Part shown: positions 30,001 to 37,423 of the stretch, piece by piece
Layout: the number at the start of each line of letters is the position of its first letter
How positions within the stretch are numbered: position 1 is the stretch's first letter
Origin: Capsulimonadaceae bacterium
GTDB lineage: Bacteria; Armatimonadota; Armatimonadia; Armatimonadales; Capsulimonadaceae
Reading direction: 5' to 3'
NCBI GenBank assembly: GCA_031292625.1
Contig: JARLGU010000051.1
Coordinates: 1-64,000 of the forward strand
Length of the DNA stretch: 64,000 nucleotides
The notes under the pieces: model-generated
What the model was told of the DNA's origin: nothing
Seen by the model: only the letters and a program-made list of their open reading frames with translations
Database searches by the model: none
Translations under genes and position numbers: made by a program

Positions 30001-32493
30001 GATGTGCTGGGCGCTGCCGTTCTGAGCGCGCCGCTAAACGGGACCGCGGCGACGGCCGCGACATCTACGACGGCGGCCGTGCAGGGTTCCTCGGGCTGGG
30101 GCTCGCTGGTCAACACGGCCGCGCAGCCATCGAGCGCATCGGTGTCCGGGACCAACACCGGCCTTTGGTGGACGCCGCCCTTTGCGGTCACGAGCTTTGG
30201 CGCGTCGTTGCTCGCTGGGACGTCCGTTCCCGCATCGCAGGCGTACGATCCGTTCGTGCTCGTAAGCCGGGACGGGACGAACAACCAGCTGCTGCATGTC
30301 GAGGCGCGCTCTCAGTCGGTCGGCATGGTGCTGCCGACAACGTACACTATCGTGGAGCAGCCGATCCAGGGCGCGATCGTACGGAACACTACGTCAAACG
30401 CCTGGCAGTTTGCGACTCCGGGAACCGCCACGACTCTCGTCACGAGCAGCCAGCAGATCTTCCACCCGCGGGCGGTTTGGTACTACGACAACATTGGCCT
30501 CAAGTCGTACGAGATCGTTATCTTCACCCAGCGCGTGAATAATACGTCGACGCTCATGTACGTCGTTTACGATCCTAATGCGGCGTCCGGCAACCCGACT
30601 GTCTCCACCCCTGCTGTCTTGCCGACTCCGGCTGGGCTTTCCGATCTGAGCGACGCCTCGCCGGTCGTCCGCTATATCGTGACGTCTCTGGGATCGTCCA
30701 CATGGACGAGCGACCAACCAGGCGCAAACAATGTCCAGAGCTTTGGAGAGTATATCGACGTGACGTTCGCGGGTCGTTCGGAGCATTCGAGCAGCACGGA
30801 CATCTTCACGTGCCGCTATACGGTGACTCCGGCGTCTACGGTAGGACCGTGGCTGTCGATCCCGAACATTCACTCGGCCGGCTACACAAATGTCGGGATG
30901 TCGCCGCACGGCGGGTTGATTACGCAAAAGCTGCTTGTCGGAGCAAACAAGGCGACGTATGTGGGGCGTGACGCATGCTGGTCGCGCGATCCGTCGAACT
31001 TTACGCTGTACTTGAAATCCAGCACGGGCGTAGTCGATCCGATGATCGGGCCGAACGCTCCGTCTACCGTGTCCTTCAAGACGGACCCGAACAGCGGCGC
31101 GTGGGTCTTCACCAGCGTCCCCGTGATCGCCAATGCGACGCAGGGCGTCTACTGGAACTACAACGCCAACGGAAGCACTTCTTCGACGTCGACTACCACT
31201 ATGACGGTGACCGTCGATCCTTTTGCGGGGACCGTGTCGTTCTCGGTCCCGCCCGACATAAACGCAACCGACGCGAATCACCTGACCTGGGGCATCTACG
31301 CGGACGTTTTGCCGCAGGCGTTGCGGGTGACGAACGGCATGGGATCGAACTCGCAGCCGTGCGCATTCCTGGATGATGCGCCGAAGGCCAACGCGAGCGT
31401 CAACCTCACTACGGTTCAGACGGCGCGCTATTGGCAGATTTATCGCAAATCGGGCACCGAATCGACGGGGGCGTCTACGGCGAGTTCGACGTTGTATTAC
31501 AATACGCGCCGCCTTGCCATTACGCTGACCTATCCGATCGCGCTCTCGTCGATCTCGCCGGTAGCGGTCGTTGCTCCGACGGTCATCGTAACGGACGGGA
31601 CGACAACGAGGGATGTCTCGGCGTACGTCGACGTCGACTGGGAGCGTGGCCGGATTTACTTCCCTGAGCAGTTTGAGGGATTGTCGGCCCGCGTGACCTA
31701 TACGCCCGCGCCGTTTGGTTCAGGGACGACTTCGGCCCAGCGGACGGAGCCGAGCGCCACGACGTATTCAGTGATCCAGTGGACGGACGAGCCCTTTTCC
31801 AACTCTCCGCAGGATGCCGCGACAATCGCTTCGGGGACGCCTGCCATCGCATTGACTGGCGAGCGGACGGTTCCGATCTATAACGCGGTGAATGAAGGCG
31901 AGCCGAGCGCGTTTCTCGATCCTGCTGCCTACCTTGCTTATATTTCAGGGGCGACGACGAACCCGGGATTCGTGGGCCAAACCAGTTCGCTGAGCGCCTT
32001 TAACGGGGCTGAACCGCTCAACAATCCGCACAAAGTCTGGATGTTCTGGAGCAGCAATCGCAACGGCGGCAAGCTCAATTCGACGCCGGTGGCGACGACG
32101 ATCATGAGCCTTAAGGCGACCACGACATCGGGCGTTACGACCACAACAATCACCGTTGCGTCGACGGCGAACATTACGAGCGGCGTCTACAGAATTGGCC
32201 GGGGAGATTCCGCCGAGGACATTGCCGTGGCAGTCGACGGCAGCGGGAACATAACGACGACATATAGCGTGGCGAGTACGTACGTGGGGAAGGCCTTTGG
32301 CAATGTCCGGCTGAGCGATTATGTCCAACAGGCAAGCGCATCGACACCGGTTACGTATACGTACTGGAAGCCGGTCGTGGACAATCCGGGCAACCTGCCC
32401 TGGGTTACAGGCAGCGACTCATGGCTGTTATACACGGGCATGACCGATGTCTATTGGCAGACAATCGACCCACGGTTCCAGATAAGCCCGTAA
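21058..32493 (+). CDS. 3811-residue secreted giant protein, probable surface or pilus-tip adhesin
   Basis: The largest gene in the window. It has a signal peptide (KIAALGAGAVAVLAIPCAPLHA-Q). Between about residues 240 and 860, and again near 1240-1340, are repeated modules of the type YSVYAWFP ... VDQTYGGSWQFLAGP, which resemble golvesin C-terminal or xanthan-lyase-type binding domains. From about 985 to 1900 come PQQ-like blades: TIYCVDGLTGDIVWKYP, GVLYSIDGKG, GRVYAVNADYG, GRIMALDTSGQFQWSFP, GDLYEIALA. The rest is Ser/Thr/Gly-rich beta-type sequence without recognised domains, and the C-terminal part holds WERGRIYFPEQFEG. No sortase motif or transmembrane anchor is seen at the C-terminus. 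It ends the first pilus operon. Adhesin function is inferred from context. Confidence 0.65.
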   Translation: MTAMKDKLHKIAALGAGAVAVLAIPCAPLHAQTTPGQLQTYTDTLIHPFHPFSWQQYRGMMGVNANYNYSTAINSSNSATFPANNYTGIFASSGTPMVVPNSAFADAAVQQGTTFAFPNPLFQTTGSVIDDILNRWELIDPTFTPPNVLPATQINGSLLGDYYDPTNFEPPYSRNVFRDWDRTGWSAPNKYVNGLSGAENATVVDDNNTWNGLHSGSNTFAPNGFSATQQAVTRAWPLQSSTTTANDEDTVVAANTATAVGAGKGATWTITGSGGQFELYVYVPTPAADQHPVPDALYTYLIDGVQQGTFYVNQTTNFGSWYDSGVALTLATADTLTVRLDSTSTFGTVALTPITCTLDSNSPTVSTDAFDWDPFGVEGSGTTTVYASDGSYYTVEIYPQQSATPSSNAVTYGVTGEGIAYGTWPVNGTAPSTAGSSTAIDQSATRYNHWVQLDMEDASGNEQLAVPFKYTPPTDGSTWDSKNYLSLAGSGAVAGGVRITKVSEQTIYAGGKTDAGGSGQTSTTGWTVTGSGAASIATALPTTAPAVSVTFQWLPVFAATDVPQSYNVLVHIPSSASAASTNPGITDAQYVVVAGGINYVTAPINQQTSAGKWVALRYPVSTSNPMSGKLIEAPFAALGTLTQAVYNTYNYVQLANGTSNTYSSQLVYADAVQFVAVPGSYDVAADAVKMVGNGLTVDDVLAGSAVFKMTGSWVKDTTAPDYYGSDYLKSTSPSSSTATWLPTLPTTGLYSVYAWFPSNTSGETHVTNAQYSINVPGATTQISAISVDQTYGGSWQFLAGPLSFASLNSSGSVPSVTVSCPSPLPSSGAVLVADAIMFVNESSAGATYSSAVVANITDYPEIFYGYDFNTIATVTDLTSTIALPGSYPAYPGGGYANYISDTVYSGVSYGNLPLVHNNNIIFTQAGATTTDPPITTIPPYYAANPATPITEGDGVTATGNTSAITQLVYFARNENVASSGNAATTVAGTIYCVDGLTGDIVWKYPDDYTPALERPGFISGTPVLLRNVLTRVNQPWYETGDPGYVALGTGGTIVPTGQVNNRGAYGTFNSVTDFIDPPNWPSGTPALNWQEAAYPAFSTTGDVYQPRTVLVVGDDNGKLFCIDAAGNGDGNDIIHDSTSPTPYPVSFDSSGNPYTSAGTPTGTLSVTHVGTTRCYWCWQPDSSSPLAQGGGSTSTGTPFDDVAAGTPSPSNAWTTQTVSGAYDGTCQTHTVTSAGGGDSSTFAWTLTLTTAGVYGISVQVPDISGVTYGAAEYTFTDASGATHVCTLAAPQGQAAAIGSPYALTDAKGNTTFSLGTTTQIVLDATIAAANSTLVADVVFVNPGVSGEALDYTRNLITPSSYQLNGPTAALTQDTAWGTAVASAAAGTISPAIVYDPKLFIGNSNGVLYSIDGKGTLANPANSVVNPKIYDLSLDQTFPTVTVNWWFNTGSSIAYAPVFDPLDNIVIATTYNSSGNNQGRVYAVNADYGPVGNGGVVPASQISTGATGTVITPVPDTYNYNINPIPYWSFPDGFGSLVDTNGNPLGTVPANLNSSSEVFPENFPYPNNNVAMPVHLLTSKVANGSGNLAILPLGDIAGAPALYTNPNSTTRYIYVACNDPLTNLNGRIMALDTSGQFQWSFPHTNVDTTTGSADPNCDATVETQQAQFTADLTASNTLVIDGAFTTQLSSPSYFVSSSPAIAMITAPSSDPYSPFNSGSSQSGSPADDAPTPVLYVGNTNGDLYEIALAPPPGASFGADKPNSANYDSDILYGLGLTFGGAGVVSAPAVISGSAGNLTTGKRGGVAWFNGANDGLTETEAAPYQYNGTAIYGNRDANLGGDQDAALRPGGLSSPTLGGFDIFPMTQQHLQTSSSGGYTTGDILTDISEWVYSGSDGGQLFGFTANASIGAGTGAGSVNPANFIPIENAGESLPGLVDLTRNLITSVSPDGTLGPDGTSDATAFGWCRNFTPVKAASGAPSAVLSDGATVDPKTDPNPVTEWGQTFYVKVFGLDNPANTGTSASGVPMPKPLYVKFSLSNISTGSTSSYVESRTVTPDRFYPIGDAGPSSAWWTTPGGPPWLASSATTSSIGNYVAIYPVVMGNGSTGELTPTLKIKVTDVEYHYLLNGQEHVIRAHVDPGTLVNNGKGGLTLTTPIDQATFGILNPLAVRGAGLPFDISQASAVELGLSPAGENPTLTSVPIRDLGPFQSFDNMVPVFKVYKYASCNGNEVPRGTTPPSGGTATGSGGTIISDPKKLMNTSSGVSLSYFTMIVATTTAGLLGHGAVGDNSTATALGAGVVAGDPATINSEGTTTPNIIPTTANGGGGFGKTLLNVADRSALGVNNEQITSLRMTSTKLAWNCNPITGTFTIAPNGSPMGSGAVINRLPWDSYPTSYTVGTNQSIDYPDITQYAVTATLQRRSSYDGSSPGTTAGIVYAAGTLANTSSTVSSTNNRDVNPQSVQITVNVPKYQPANLEAYSNYYASQGIEASGINHLHPDAGSTSDPAPGADIPNGYVGLASMYIDSGNTGTMNTTKAYRNVQIWTGVQADMNSITIDQPTTDIGAVPAGFGIEDPLDSVWASVAVGTDTTGLTANSASWSPFSGTSNSRFAHWYQAVTAHNTGNVNLLNIHFDQYLNYSTAAAGGWGVPYKSVSALNLTNDGASGNSFIPSVDTVAGTTGLLTAGPNAQAGLMPVVRSSADYFDQYATWNSSANHWDDSGSGYLPYWNAYIPNGAELSSKTGEAAYNYPGPTWHKPRIGDSALWGATFTVPDQPHDALNPLTSAQATGSPKLSVAVPMGTPSGTYSQALRLFEGYDAAPLSSGAVSTAYTGPLYGGQAVPIQVKSTASPYALSLDASTNTILQPYSQTPTQIKVTVTEARITSGTTSNAHLEASDGTNLSASLPMVDFDDNDGNLETLALTGAPTGTNVLATPIANDLQPVGFPAALDLTSSSVTSSIGLVWASARYDSSGDSRIAKAYLPYDVLGAAVLSAPLNGTAATAATSTTAAVQGSSGWGSLVNTAAQPSSASVSGTNTGLWWTPPFAVTSFGASLLAGTSVPASQAYDPFVLVSRDGTNNQLLHVEARSQSVGMVLPTTYTIVEQPIQGAIVRNTTSNAWQFATPGTATTLVTSSQQIFHPRAVWYYDNIGLKSYEIVIFTQRVNNTSTLMYVVYDPNAASGNPTVSTPAVLPTPAGLSDLSDASPVVRYIVTSLGSSTWTSDQPGANNVQSFGEYIDVTFAGRSEHSSSTDIFTCRYTVTPASTVGPWLSIPNIHSAGYTNVGMSPHGGLITQKLLVGANKATYVGRDACWSRDPSNFTLYLKSSTGVVDPMIGPNAPSTVSFKTDPNSGAWVFTSVPVIANATQGVYWNYNANGSTSSTSTTTMTVTVDPFAGTVSFSVPPDINATDANHLTWGIYADVLPQALRVTNGMGSNSQPCAFLDDAPKANASVNLTTVQTARYWQIYRKSGTESTGASTASSTLYYNTRRLAITLTYPIALSSISPVAVVAPTVIVTDGTTTRDVSAYVDVDWERGRIYFPEQFEGLSARVTYTPAPFGSGTTSAQRTEPSATTYSVIQWTDEPFSNSPQDAATIASGTPAIALTGERTVPIYNAVNEGEPSAFLDPAAYLAYISGATTNPGFVGQTSSLSAFNGAEPLNNPHKVWMFWSSNRNGGKLNSTPVATTIMSLKATTTSGVTTTTITVASTANITSGVYRIGRGDSAEDIAVAVDGSGNITTTYSVASTYVGKAFGNVRLSDYVQQASASTPVTYTYWKPVVDNPGNLPWVTGSDSWLLYTGMTDVYWQTIDPRFQISP

Positions 32494-32519
32494 AGGAAGC
32501 GAGCTCGGTGTTGCGGCAG

Positions 32520-32548
32520 TTGACACGAGCCCGGGAAAATGATACAAT
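32520..32548 (+). promoter_or_regulatory. Consensus sigma-70-type promoter of the pilM operon
   Basis: TTGACA (32520-32525) and TACAAT (32543-32548) are separated by exactly 17 bases. Transcription should begin near 32555, leaving an untranslated leader of about 195 bases before pilM. That leader is GC-rich with several small inverted repeats, but matches no riboswitch I recognise. Confidence 0.8.
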
Positions 32549-32749
32549 CCTTCGGGATTCAGGCGCCGCGTAAGCGTGGGGAGCGTCGTCGCTGGCGTTC
32601 GCGCGCCGGGTCTCCATGCCGCTAGCGGAACGCGCCCCTGCACGGCGTCCAAACTGGTCGCCGAACTCTTCTCGTTGCCGTATGGCTTCCTGAGCGAGCG
32701 TGTGGCAGGCGCATACAACAACGTTTGAATAGATCGTAAGACATCAACC

Positions 32750-34321
32750 ATGGCGTTATCTCCAGTCGTCGGTCTCGACATCGGCACTAACCAGATGAAG
32801 GCGGTCGAACTGCATCCCAGCGGTAAAGAGGGATTGACCATCACGAACCTGGCGTTCGCGCCGACGCCGCCCGGGATTATCCAGAACGGCATCATCACGG
32901 ATCCTCGCTTGATGGGGCATTCAATCAAGCAGATGTTCAAGGACGCCGGGATTCGGGTGAAGAAGGTCGTTGCCAGCCTGGCCGGCCAATCGTCGGTTGT
33001 CGTCCGCATCATCGAAGTGCCGAAAATGAGCCCGCAAGAGCTTGGAGAGACGATGAAGTGGGAAGTGGAGCGCCATGTTCCATTCTCGCCGACCGATGTG
33101 CAGCTGGATTATGTCGCGTTGCCCTCGTACGATCCGAACGACGAAAACCCGAACATGGCCGTTTTGCTCGCGGTTGCGCAGAACGAGATGGTCAACAATT
33201 TTGTAGACACGCTCTTTGCCGCCGGTCTCGACCCGGTCGCGCTCGATATCGAGCCGCTTGCAACCGGCCGCGCACTGCTCGACCTGCTGGACGGTCGTCC
33301 CGTGGTTCGCCAATTTCCTCCTCCGGTCATCGAAGACGAGGAAGGGAACTTGATCAGCCAGGACGAGACGATAGCGGTGGTCAATATTGGGGCGGCGAAT
33401 ACCGACATCAGCATTTTTGAGAACGATCTGCTGATCTTTCCGCGCTCGCTGTCGTTGGCGGGAGACAGTATTACGCGGCAGATTTCGGAGAGTCTCGGCT
33501 ACACGAACGAGCAGGCAGAGACGCTTAAGCGCGAACACGGCGGCGTGATCTTGGAGCGCGTCGATAACTTCGCCGAAGGTTACAACCAGGAAGAGCAGCA
33601 GCCTGGGGCTGAGGCCGAGACCAGCGAGTTTGAGAATTTCCGGCCTGCCGGCTTGCCGCAAAGCGGTCCGCTGAGCGAGATGAGTTCTCCGTTCGACGTG
33701 GACGACGAGACCGAGGAGATTACAGCGGCGACTCCCACCGAGCCCGACCCGGACCTGGAGCGAACGCAACCGATCCCACGACGTACGATCGACCTTGCGC
33801 GCCGTGCGCCAACGCCGGAACCATCCGATTTGCTATCGTCGATTGGCGGCGACGAAAATCAGCGCGAGCAGGTGTTCGACGCAATTTCACCCGTATTAAT
33901 GGAGCTGTCGAGCGAGCTTCGGCGATCGTTGGATTATTATCGCAGCCGCTCTCAGGGCAGCAACGTGGACCGTATTCTTTTGTGCGGCGGCACCGCGAGC
34001 CTGCGCGATCTTGACGAATATCTTAGCCGCGAGCTTCAAGTTCCGGTTGAGGTCGCCAACCCATTTGCGCACATTCACGTGTCCAGTAAGCATTACGATG
34101 CCGACTACCTGACCAGCATCGGCCCGCTCTTTTGCGTCGCGGTAGGTTTAGCGGTTCGGGAAGCCGTCTTTCTGGCCAATCCGCAGGCGGCGCCGAAACC
34201 GGCCAAGGCGGCAAAGCCCGAGGGGGCCAGCAAGTTTAAGTTGCCGTTCAGCCTGGGACTTCCCAAGAAGGAGAAGACGGGTGCAACGACGGGCGAGCCC
34301 ACTCTTCCGCCAGGGCAGTGA
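32750..34321 (+). CDS. pilM: Type IV pilus assembly actin-like protein PilM with an acidic insertion
   Basis: Cytoplasmic FtsA-like ATP-binding protein that links PilB/PilC to PilN and the alignment complex. It begins with the family motif VVGLDIGTNQMKAVEL; other motifs are SVVVRIIEVPKM, MKWEVERHVPF and the phosphate-loop VVNIGAANTDISIF (210-223). The C-terminal actin-like part has LLCGGTASLRDLDEYLSREL. Length is 523 against about 350 usually. The surplus is mainly an acidic, Pro-rich stretch at about 280-368 inserted within the actin-like fold, plus a Pro-rich tail. The Shine-Dalgarno is weak. It is the first gene of the pilMNO-PilP-like-pilQ operon. Confidence 0.93.
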   Translation: MALSPVVGLDIGTNQMKAVELHPSGKEGLTITNLAFAPTPPGIIQNGIITDPRLMGHSIKQMFKDAGIRVKKVVASLAGQSSVVVRIIEVPKMSPQELGETMKWEVERHVPFSPTDVQLDYVALPSYDPNDENPNMAVLLAVAQNEMVNNFVDTLFAAGLDPVALDIEPLATGRALLDLLDGRPVVRQFPPPVIEDEEGNLISQDETIAVVNIGAANTDISIFENDLLIFPRSLSLAGDSITRQISESLGYTNEQAETLKREHGGVILERVDNFAEGYNQEEQQPGAEAETSEFENFRPAGLPQSGPLSEMSSPFDVDDETEEITAATPTEPDPDLERTQPIPRRTIDLARRAPTPEPSDLLSSIGGDENQREQVFDAISPVLMELSSELRRSLDYYRSRSQGSNVDRILLCGGTASLRDLDEYLSRELQVPVEVANPFAHIHVSSKHYDADYLTSIGPLFCVAVGLAVREAVFLANPQAAPKPAKAAKPEGASKFKLPFSLGLPKKEKTGATTGEPTLPPGQ

Positions 34322-34334
34322 TGGATAACCGAGT

Positions 34335-35177
34335 ATGCTGAGAATTAACCTACTGCCGTCATACGTTGCGCAACGACGCCTTACAAAACAGCTTACGGCC
34401 ATATTCGTGCTGTCGTTTGGCTGCATTGTGACGTTAATGGCCGGCTATGCCGCGACTTTGCAGCCAAGGCTGCAAAAGGTCACCGACGAAGCGAACGCGG
34501 CTGTGGCGGCGAAAGCGAAAATCGACTCCTTGACGCAGCAGGCGACAACGGTTTCCGGGCAGTTGCCGGCGATCCAAACGAAGGTAACGTTTGTCAAGGA
34601 CTTGCAGGAGTACAATCTGGCGTATGCGAAGCTCTACACGAATGTCGCGCGCTACACATCTCCGAAGATCCTTTATAAGAGCCTCAAAGCGAGCGGGACG
34701 ACGTTGACGATGGACGCTTATGCGCCGAGCTTGCCGGATCTGACGCGGTACATGCAGATCATGTACAATGAACCGGACATAAAGGCGCTTAGCATCTCGG
34801 CCATTCCGGCGTATCGTTCGGCGTATACGCCCGACTCAGATCCGATTACGTTGCCGCAGCTTCCGCCCGGCTATGTCGCCAAGTTCCCTGGCTCGAACCT
34901 TCCGGTTAAGTCGTTCGACGTGGTTAACGGGCAGGTGACGTCGCTGTCAACCGGCGCGGAGACGGTTGGGTCGGCGGCGGCCGCTAAGACGACGGCATTG
35001 TACGATCCGCATTTGGGGTTTAAGTTTACGGCGACCGCGGTGCTCAAGAAGGCCGTCGCTCCGCCGGCTTTGCCGAGCGGCGCAACGGCAGCGCCGACGA
35101 ATGGCGAGTTTGGCGGTCCCGGCGGTCCTGGCGGTGGTCCTCCGGGTGGTCCTGGCGGCCCTCCAGGTGCGCCGTAA
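34335..35177 (+). CDS. pilN: Type IV pilus alignment protein PilN with a Gly/Pro tail
   Basis: Bitopic inner-membrane protein of the PilMNOP alignment complex. The N-terminus MLRINLLP carries the INLLP motif that binds PilM, followed by one transmembrane segment (about 20-42) and a coiled-coil stretch (about 50-85). The periplasmic part (about 90-240) is moderately conserved with PilN. It ends in a low-complexity tail of Gly-Gly-Pro repeats (about 252-280) not seen in usual PilN, which has about 180-200 residues. It lies 13 bases after pilM. Confidence 0.85.
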   Translation: MLRINLLPSYVAQRRLTKQLTAIFVLSFGCIVTLMAGYAATLQPRLQKVTDEANAAVAAKAKIDSLTQQATTVSGQLPAIQTKVTFVKDLQEYNLAYAKLYTNVARYTSPKILYKSLKASGTTLTMDAYAPSLPDLTRYMQIMYNEPDIKALSISAIPAYRSAYTPDSDPITLPQLPPGYVAKFPGSNLPVKSFDVVNGQVTSLSTGAETVGSAAAAKTTALYDPHLGFKFTATAVLKKAVAPPALPSGATAAPTNGEFGGPGGPGGGPPGGPGGPPGAP

Positions 35178-35236
35178 TGTGGGTATGCGGAGCAGTTTCC
35201 GTGGAATATGACATACGGGATGGGCTGGGGTAATCT

Positions 35237-35980
35237 ATGCAGGCATTTCGGTTAACGCCGCTGGTTGTGACCATTGTCGGAGCGCTTGCGTGCATCATCG
35301 CGCCGGTGCTGATCTTCTTTTTGATGATCAAGCCCACGAATGCGAAGATCGCCGAGCAGCAAGCGATTCTTGATCAGAACCAGCAATATGTTTCGCCTGG
35401 CGCACTGGTTGCGGCTCAGAGGAAGCTGGACGACGCCAATAAGCAGCTTGCCGTGACCCAGCAGCAGTGGGACTTCATTATGAAGACCAAGAACCCCGTG
35501 ATCGACTTGAGCGACCGGTTTATTGCCTGGCAGCAGTATATGAACGAGATCGGCCCGACGCTGTATCCGATGGTCAACCGCTTCTGGCTGCGCAACGTTT
35601 ACGCTAAGAAGCGGGATCCCAACGCGGCTATTCCGCTTGGAACGATCGCGATTGGCGCAACGCCGAACCCGGACCCGAATTCGGTCAAAGGTCCAATTTT
35701 GACCATTCCGCTGACGATGGTCGGGTGGACCGGACACGCCGGCCCCAATGAGCAGGCTACGGCGAGCGCGGGCGGCTCATCGATCGCCGTGATGGGCACG
35801 TTCCAGGCAGATCTGAACAACGTGGCGCAGTGGAATAAGTTCTCGCGCATTGTCCAGATTGATGGATTGTCGCTCGCGGGATACAGTCCGTTTATTACAG
35901 CGACATACAGCGCAAAGATTTACGAGTTTGTCACAAATGCCGACAAGCCCGGGCCAGATGTTCCATCGAGCGCGAAATAG
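35237..35980 (+). CDS. pilO: Type IV pilus alignment protein, PilO-like
   Basis: A 247-residue bitopic protein: short cytoplasmic N-terminus, one transmembrane helix (about 9-32, VVTIVGALACIIAPVLIFFLMI), a coiled coil (about 35-80, AKIAEQQAILDQNQQY to KQLAVTQQQW), then a periplasmic domain. Topology, size and its place after pilN match PilO. Sequence similarity is low, as is common for PilO, so the call rests largely on position. It would pair with PilN and the PilP-like protein in the periplasm. Confidence 0.75.
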   Translation: MQAFRLTPLVVTIVGALACIIAPVLIFFLMIKPTNAKIAEQQAILDQNQQYVSPGALVAAQRKLDDANKQLAVTQQQWDFIMKTKNPVIDLSDRFIAWQQYMNEIGPTLYPMVNRFWLRNVYAKKRDPNAAIPLGTIAIGATPNPDPNSVKGPILTIPLTMVGWTGHAGPNEQATASAGGSSIAVMGTFQADLNNVAQWNKFSRIVQIDGLSLAGYSPFITATYSAKIYEFVTNADKPGPDVPSSAK

Positions 35981-36119
35981 TTCGTTCATGCGCGCGGCTG
36001 CGGTATTGTGAAGGATGCGGCGGGGTTGGGTATCGTATAGGTGAATCCGTAATTGCGGATAAGGCGAGCTTGTTGGGGAGCAGCCCGAACGGGGCGGCTC
36101 GCCGGATATCGGAACCGAT

Positions 36120-37259
36120 ATGAAAGATTGGCTGGAAAACCCTAGAAATAAGATGATCGCGATGATCCTTTGCCCGATCATCATGGTCGCAGCAATCGTG
36201 TTTATCCTCTTTAACCTGGGGATCATTGGGGCTCCCGTTCAGCCGCAAGTGGTCGCGATGCCTCCAGGCGCCGCAGGCGCTCCCGGCGGACCGGTCGGCG
36301 TGAGCGTGCCCGGCGGACCCGGCGGGCCGAACGTTCCCGGCGGCCCCGCTGGCCCCGGAAACCCTGGCGGACCCGGCAAATTTGCGCAGCCGGCCGGTCC
36401 CGGCGCTCCAGGCGCCGTCGCGACGCATCCGGGGACGGTTCCGGGCAAGCCCGAGAAAGTTGCGAGTAAGCCTGGCGCTCCTGGGAAACCCGAGGTTCCG
36501 GGTAAACCCGGCGCCGCCAAACCCAGCGTCGCCAAGACCGCCGCAGGCAAGCCTGTGCCTGGAAAGCCCGGCGCCGGAAAGCCGGAGCAGGTTGCCGGCA
36601 AAAAGGTCGTGCCGGGAAAGCCCGCGATGGTCGCCGGGAAGCCCAATCCTCAGCCCGTTAAGATGGCCAGCGCGAGGCCAGGCGGCCCTGGAGGTCCTGG
36701 CGGTCCCGGGGCGGCCGGAGCACCTGCACAGAAGCCTTCTTCGATCGTCCAGTTGCCGCCAAAGGCGCCTCGCCCAGACCCGTTCCGTCCCTACAGGAAC
36801 ATCGCGCTCGTCGTTGCGGCGTCGCGTCCGGTGCTGCCCGAGTTGCCGCGCGTCTGGCTCGCGCGCCTGAATCCTAACAGCCCGGCGGATGTTAACCATC
36901 CAAACGCCCCGGCATTTGCGGGGGGCGACAACCAGCAAGGCGCCTTAACGGCGCAAGCCGCGCCGCCGCAGATCCTGCCCGTTTCGGTGCCGTGGCGCGT
37001 TGCGGGTATCATGAAGGGGGATGGCGTTAAAGCGATCGTTGTGAACGGCGATCAGTCAGCCGTCGTTATGGCGGGGGACTCGTTGCCGGATGGAACCGCT
37101 ACGGTCGTGACGATTGGCGATACGGGGGTTGTGGTGCGAACCACTGGAGCCGTCCGCCGGATGGTCAAGCTTGACGCCAACGACTCGAATCTGGCGGCCG
37201 CCAATCCTGGCGGACAGCCGGGAGGACCGCCCCCTGGGCAGCCGGGCGCACCGAATTAG
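36120..37259 (+). CDS. PilP/GspC-like protein with a collagen-like linker
   Basis: A 379-residue inner-membrane protein: one transmembrane helix (about 11-37), a long Gly/Pro-rich linker (about 48-230), and a small C-terminal beta domain (about 290-355). That domain, [20 protein letters not shown] then [14 protein letters not shown], resembles the homology region of PilP and GspC, which bridges PilN/PilO to the secretin. The linker has Gly-Xaa-Yaa-like collagen stretches ([16 protein letters not shown]) and PGKP repeats. PilP is normally a lipoprotein of about 170 residues; here a membrane anchor and a long linker replace the lipid. Position between pilO and the secretin supports the role. 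Confidence 0.72.
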   Translation: MKDWLENPRNKMIAMILCPIIMVAAIVFILFNLGIIGAPVQPQVVAMPPGAAGAPGGPVGVSVPGGPGGPNVPGGPAGPGNPGGPGKFAQPAGPGAPGAVATHPGTVPGKPEKVASKPGAPGKPEVPGKPGAAKPSVAKTAAGKPVPGKPGAGKPEQVAGKKVVPGKPAMVAGKPNPQPVKMASARPGGPGGPGGPGAAGAPAQKPSSIVQLPPKAPRPDPFRPYRNIALVVAASRPVLPELPRVWLARLNPNSPADVNHPNAPAFAGGDNQQGALTAQAAPPQILPVSVPWRVAGIMKGDGVKAIVVNGDQSAVVMAGDSLPDGTATVVTIGDTGVVVRTTGAVRRMVKLDANDSNLAAANPGGQPGGPPPGQPGAPN

Positions 37260-37423
37260 GCGCCTTTGTCGGGATTGTGAATATTTTGAAGAATGGCTGC
37301 TATCGACGTGCAGGAAACAGCCTGTGCCAAGGGGAACCATTCCATTGCCGATGATGGGGATGACGTAGTCGTTGCGGCGTAGTTGCGCCGGTGGTTGCGT
37401 CAATGCATGAAAGGGTCTAACCT

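Noticed and set aside
36240-36740. CRISPR-like or tandem DNA repeat in the PilP-like gene
   Set aside because: The repetition is at protein level (Gly/Pro-rich codons) without regular spacers; no CRISPR array was seen anywhere in the window.
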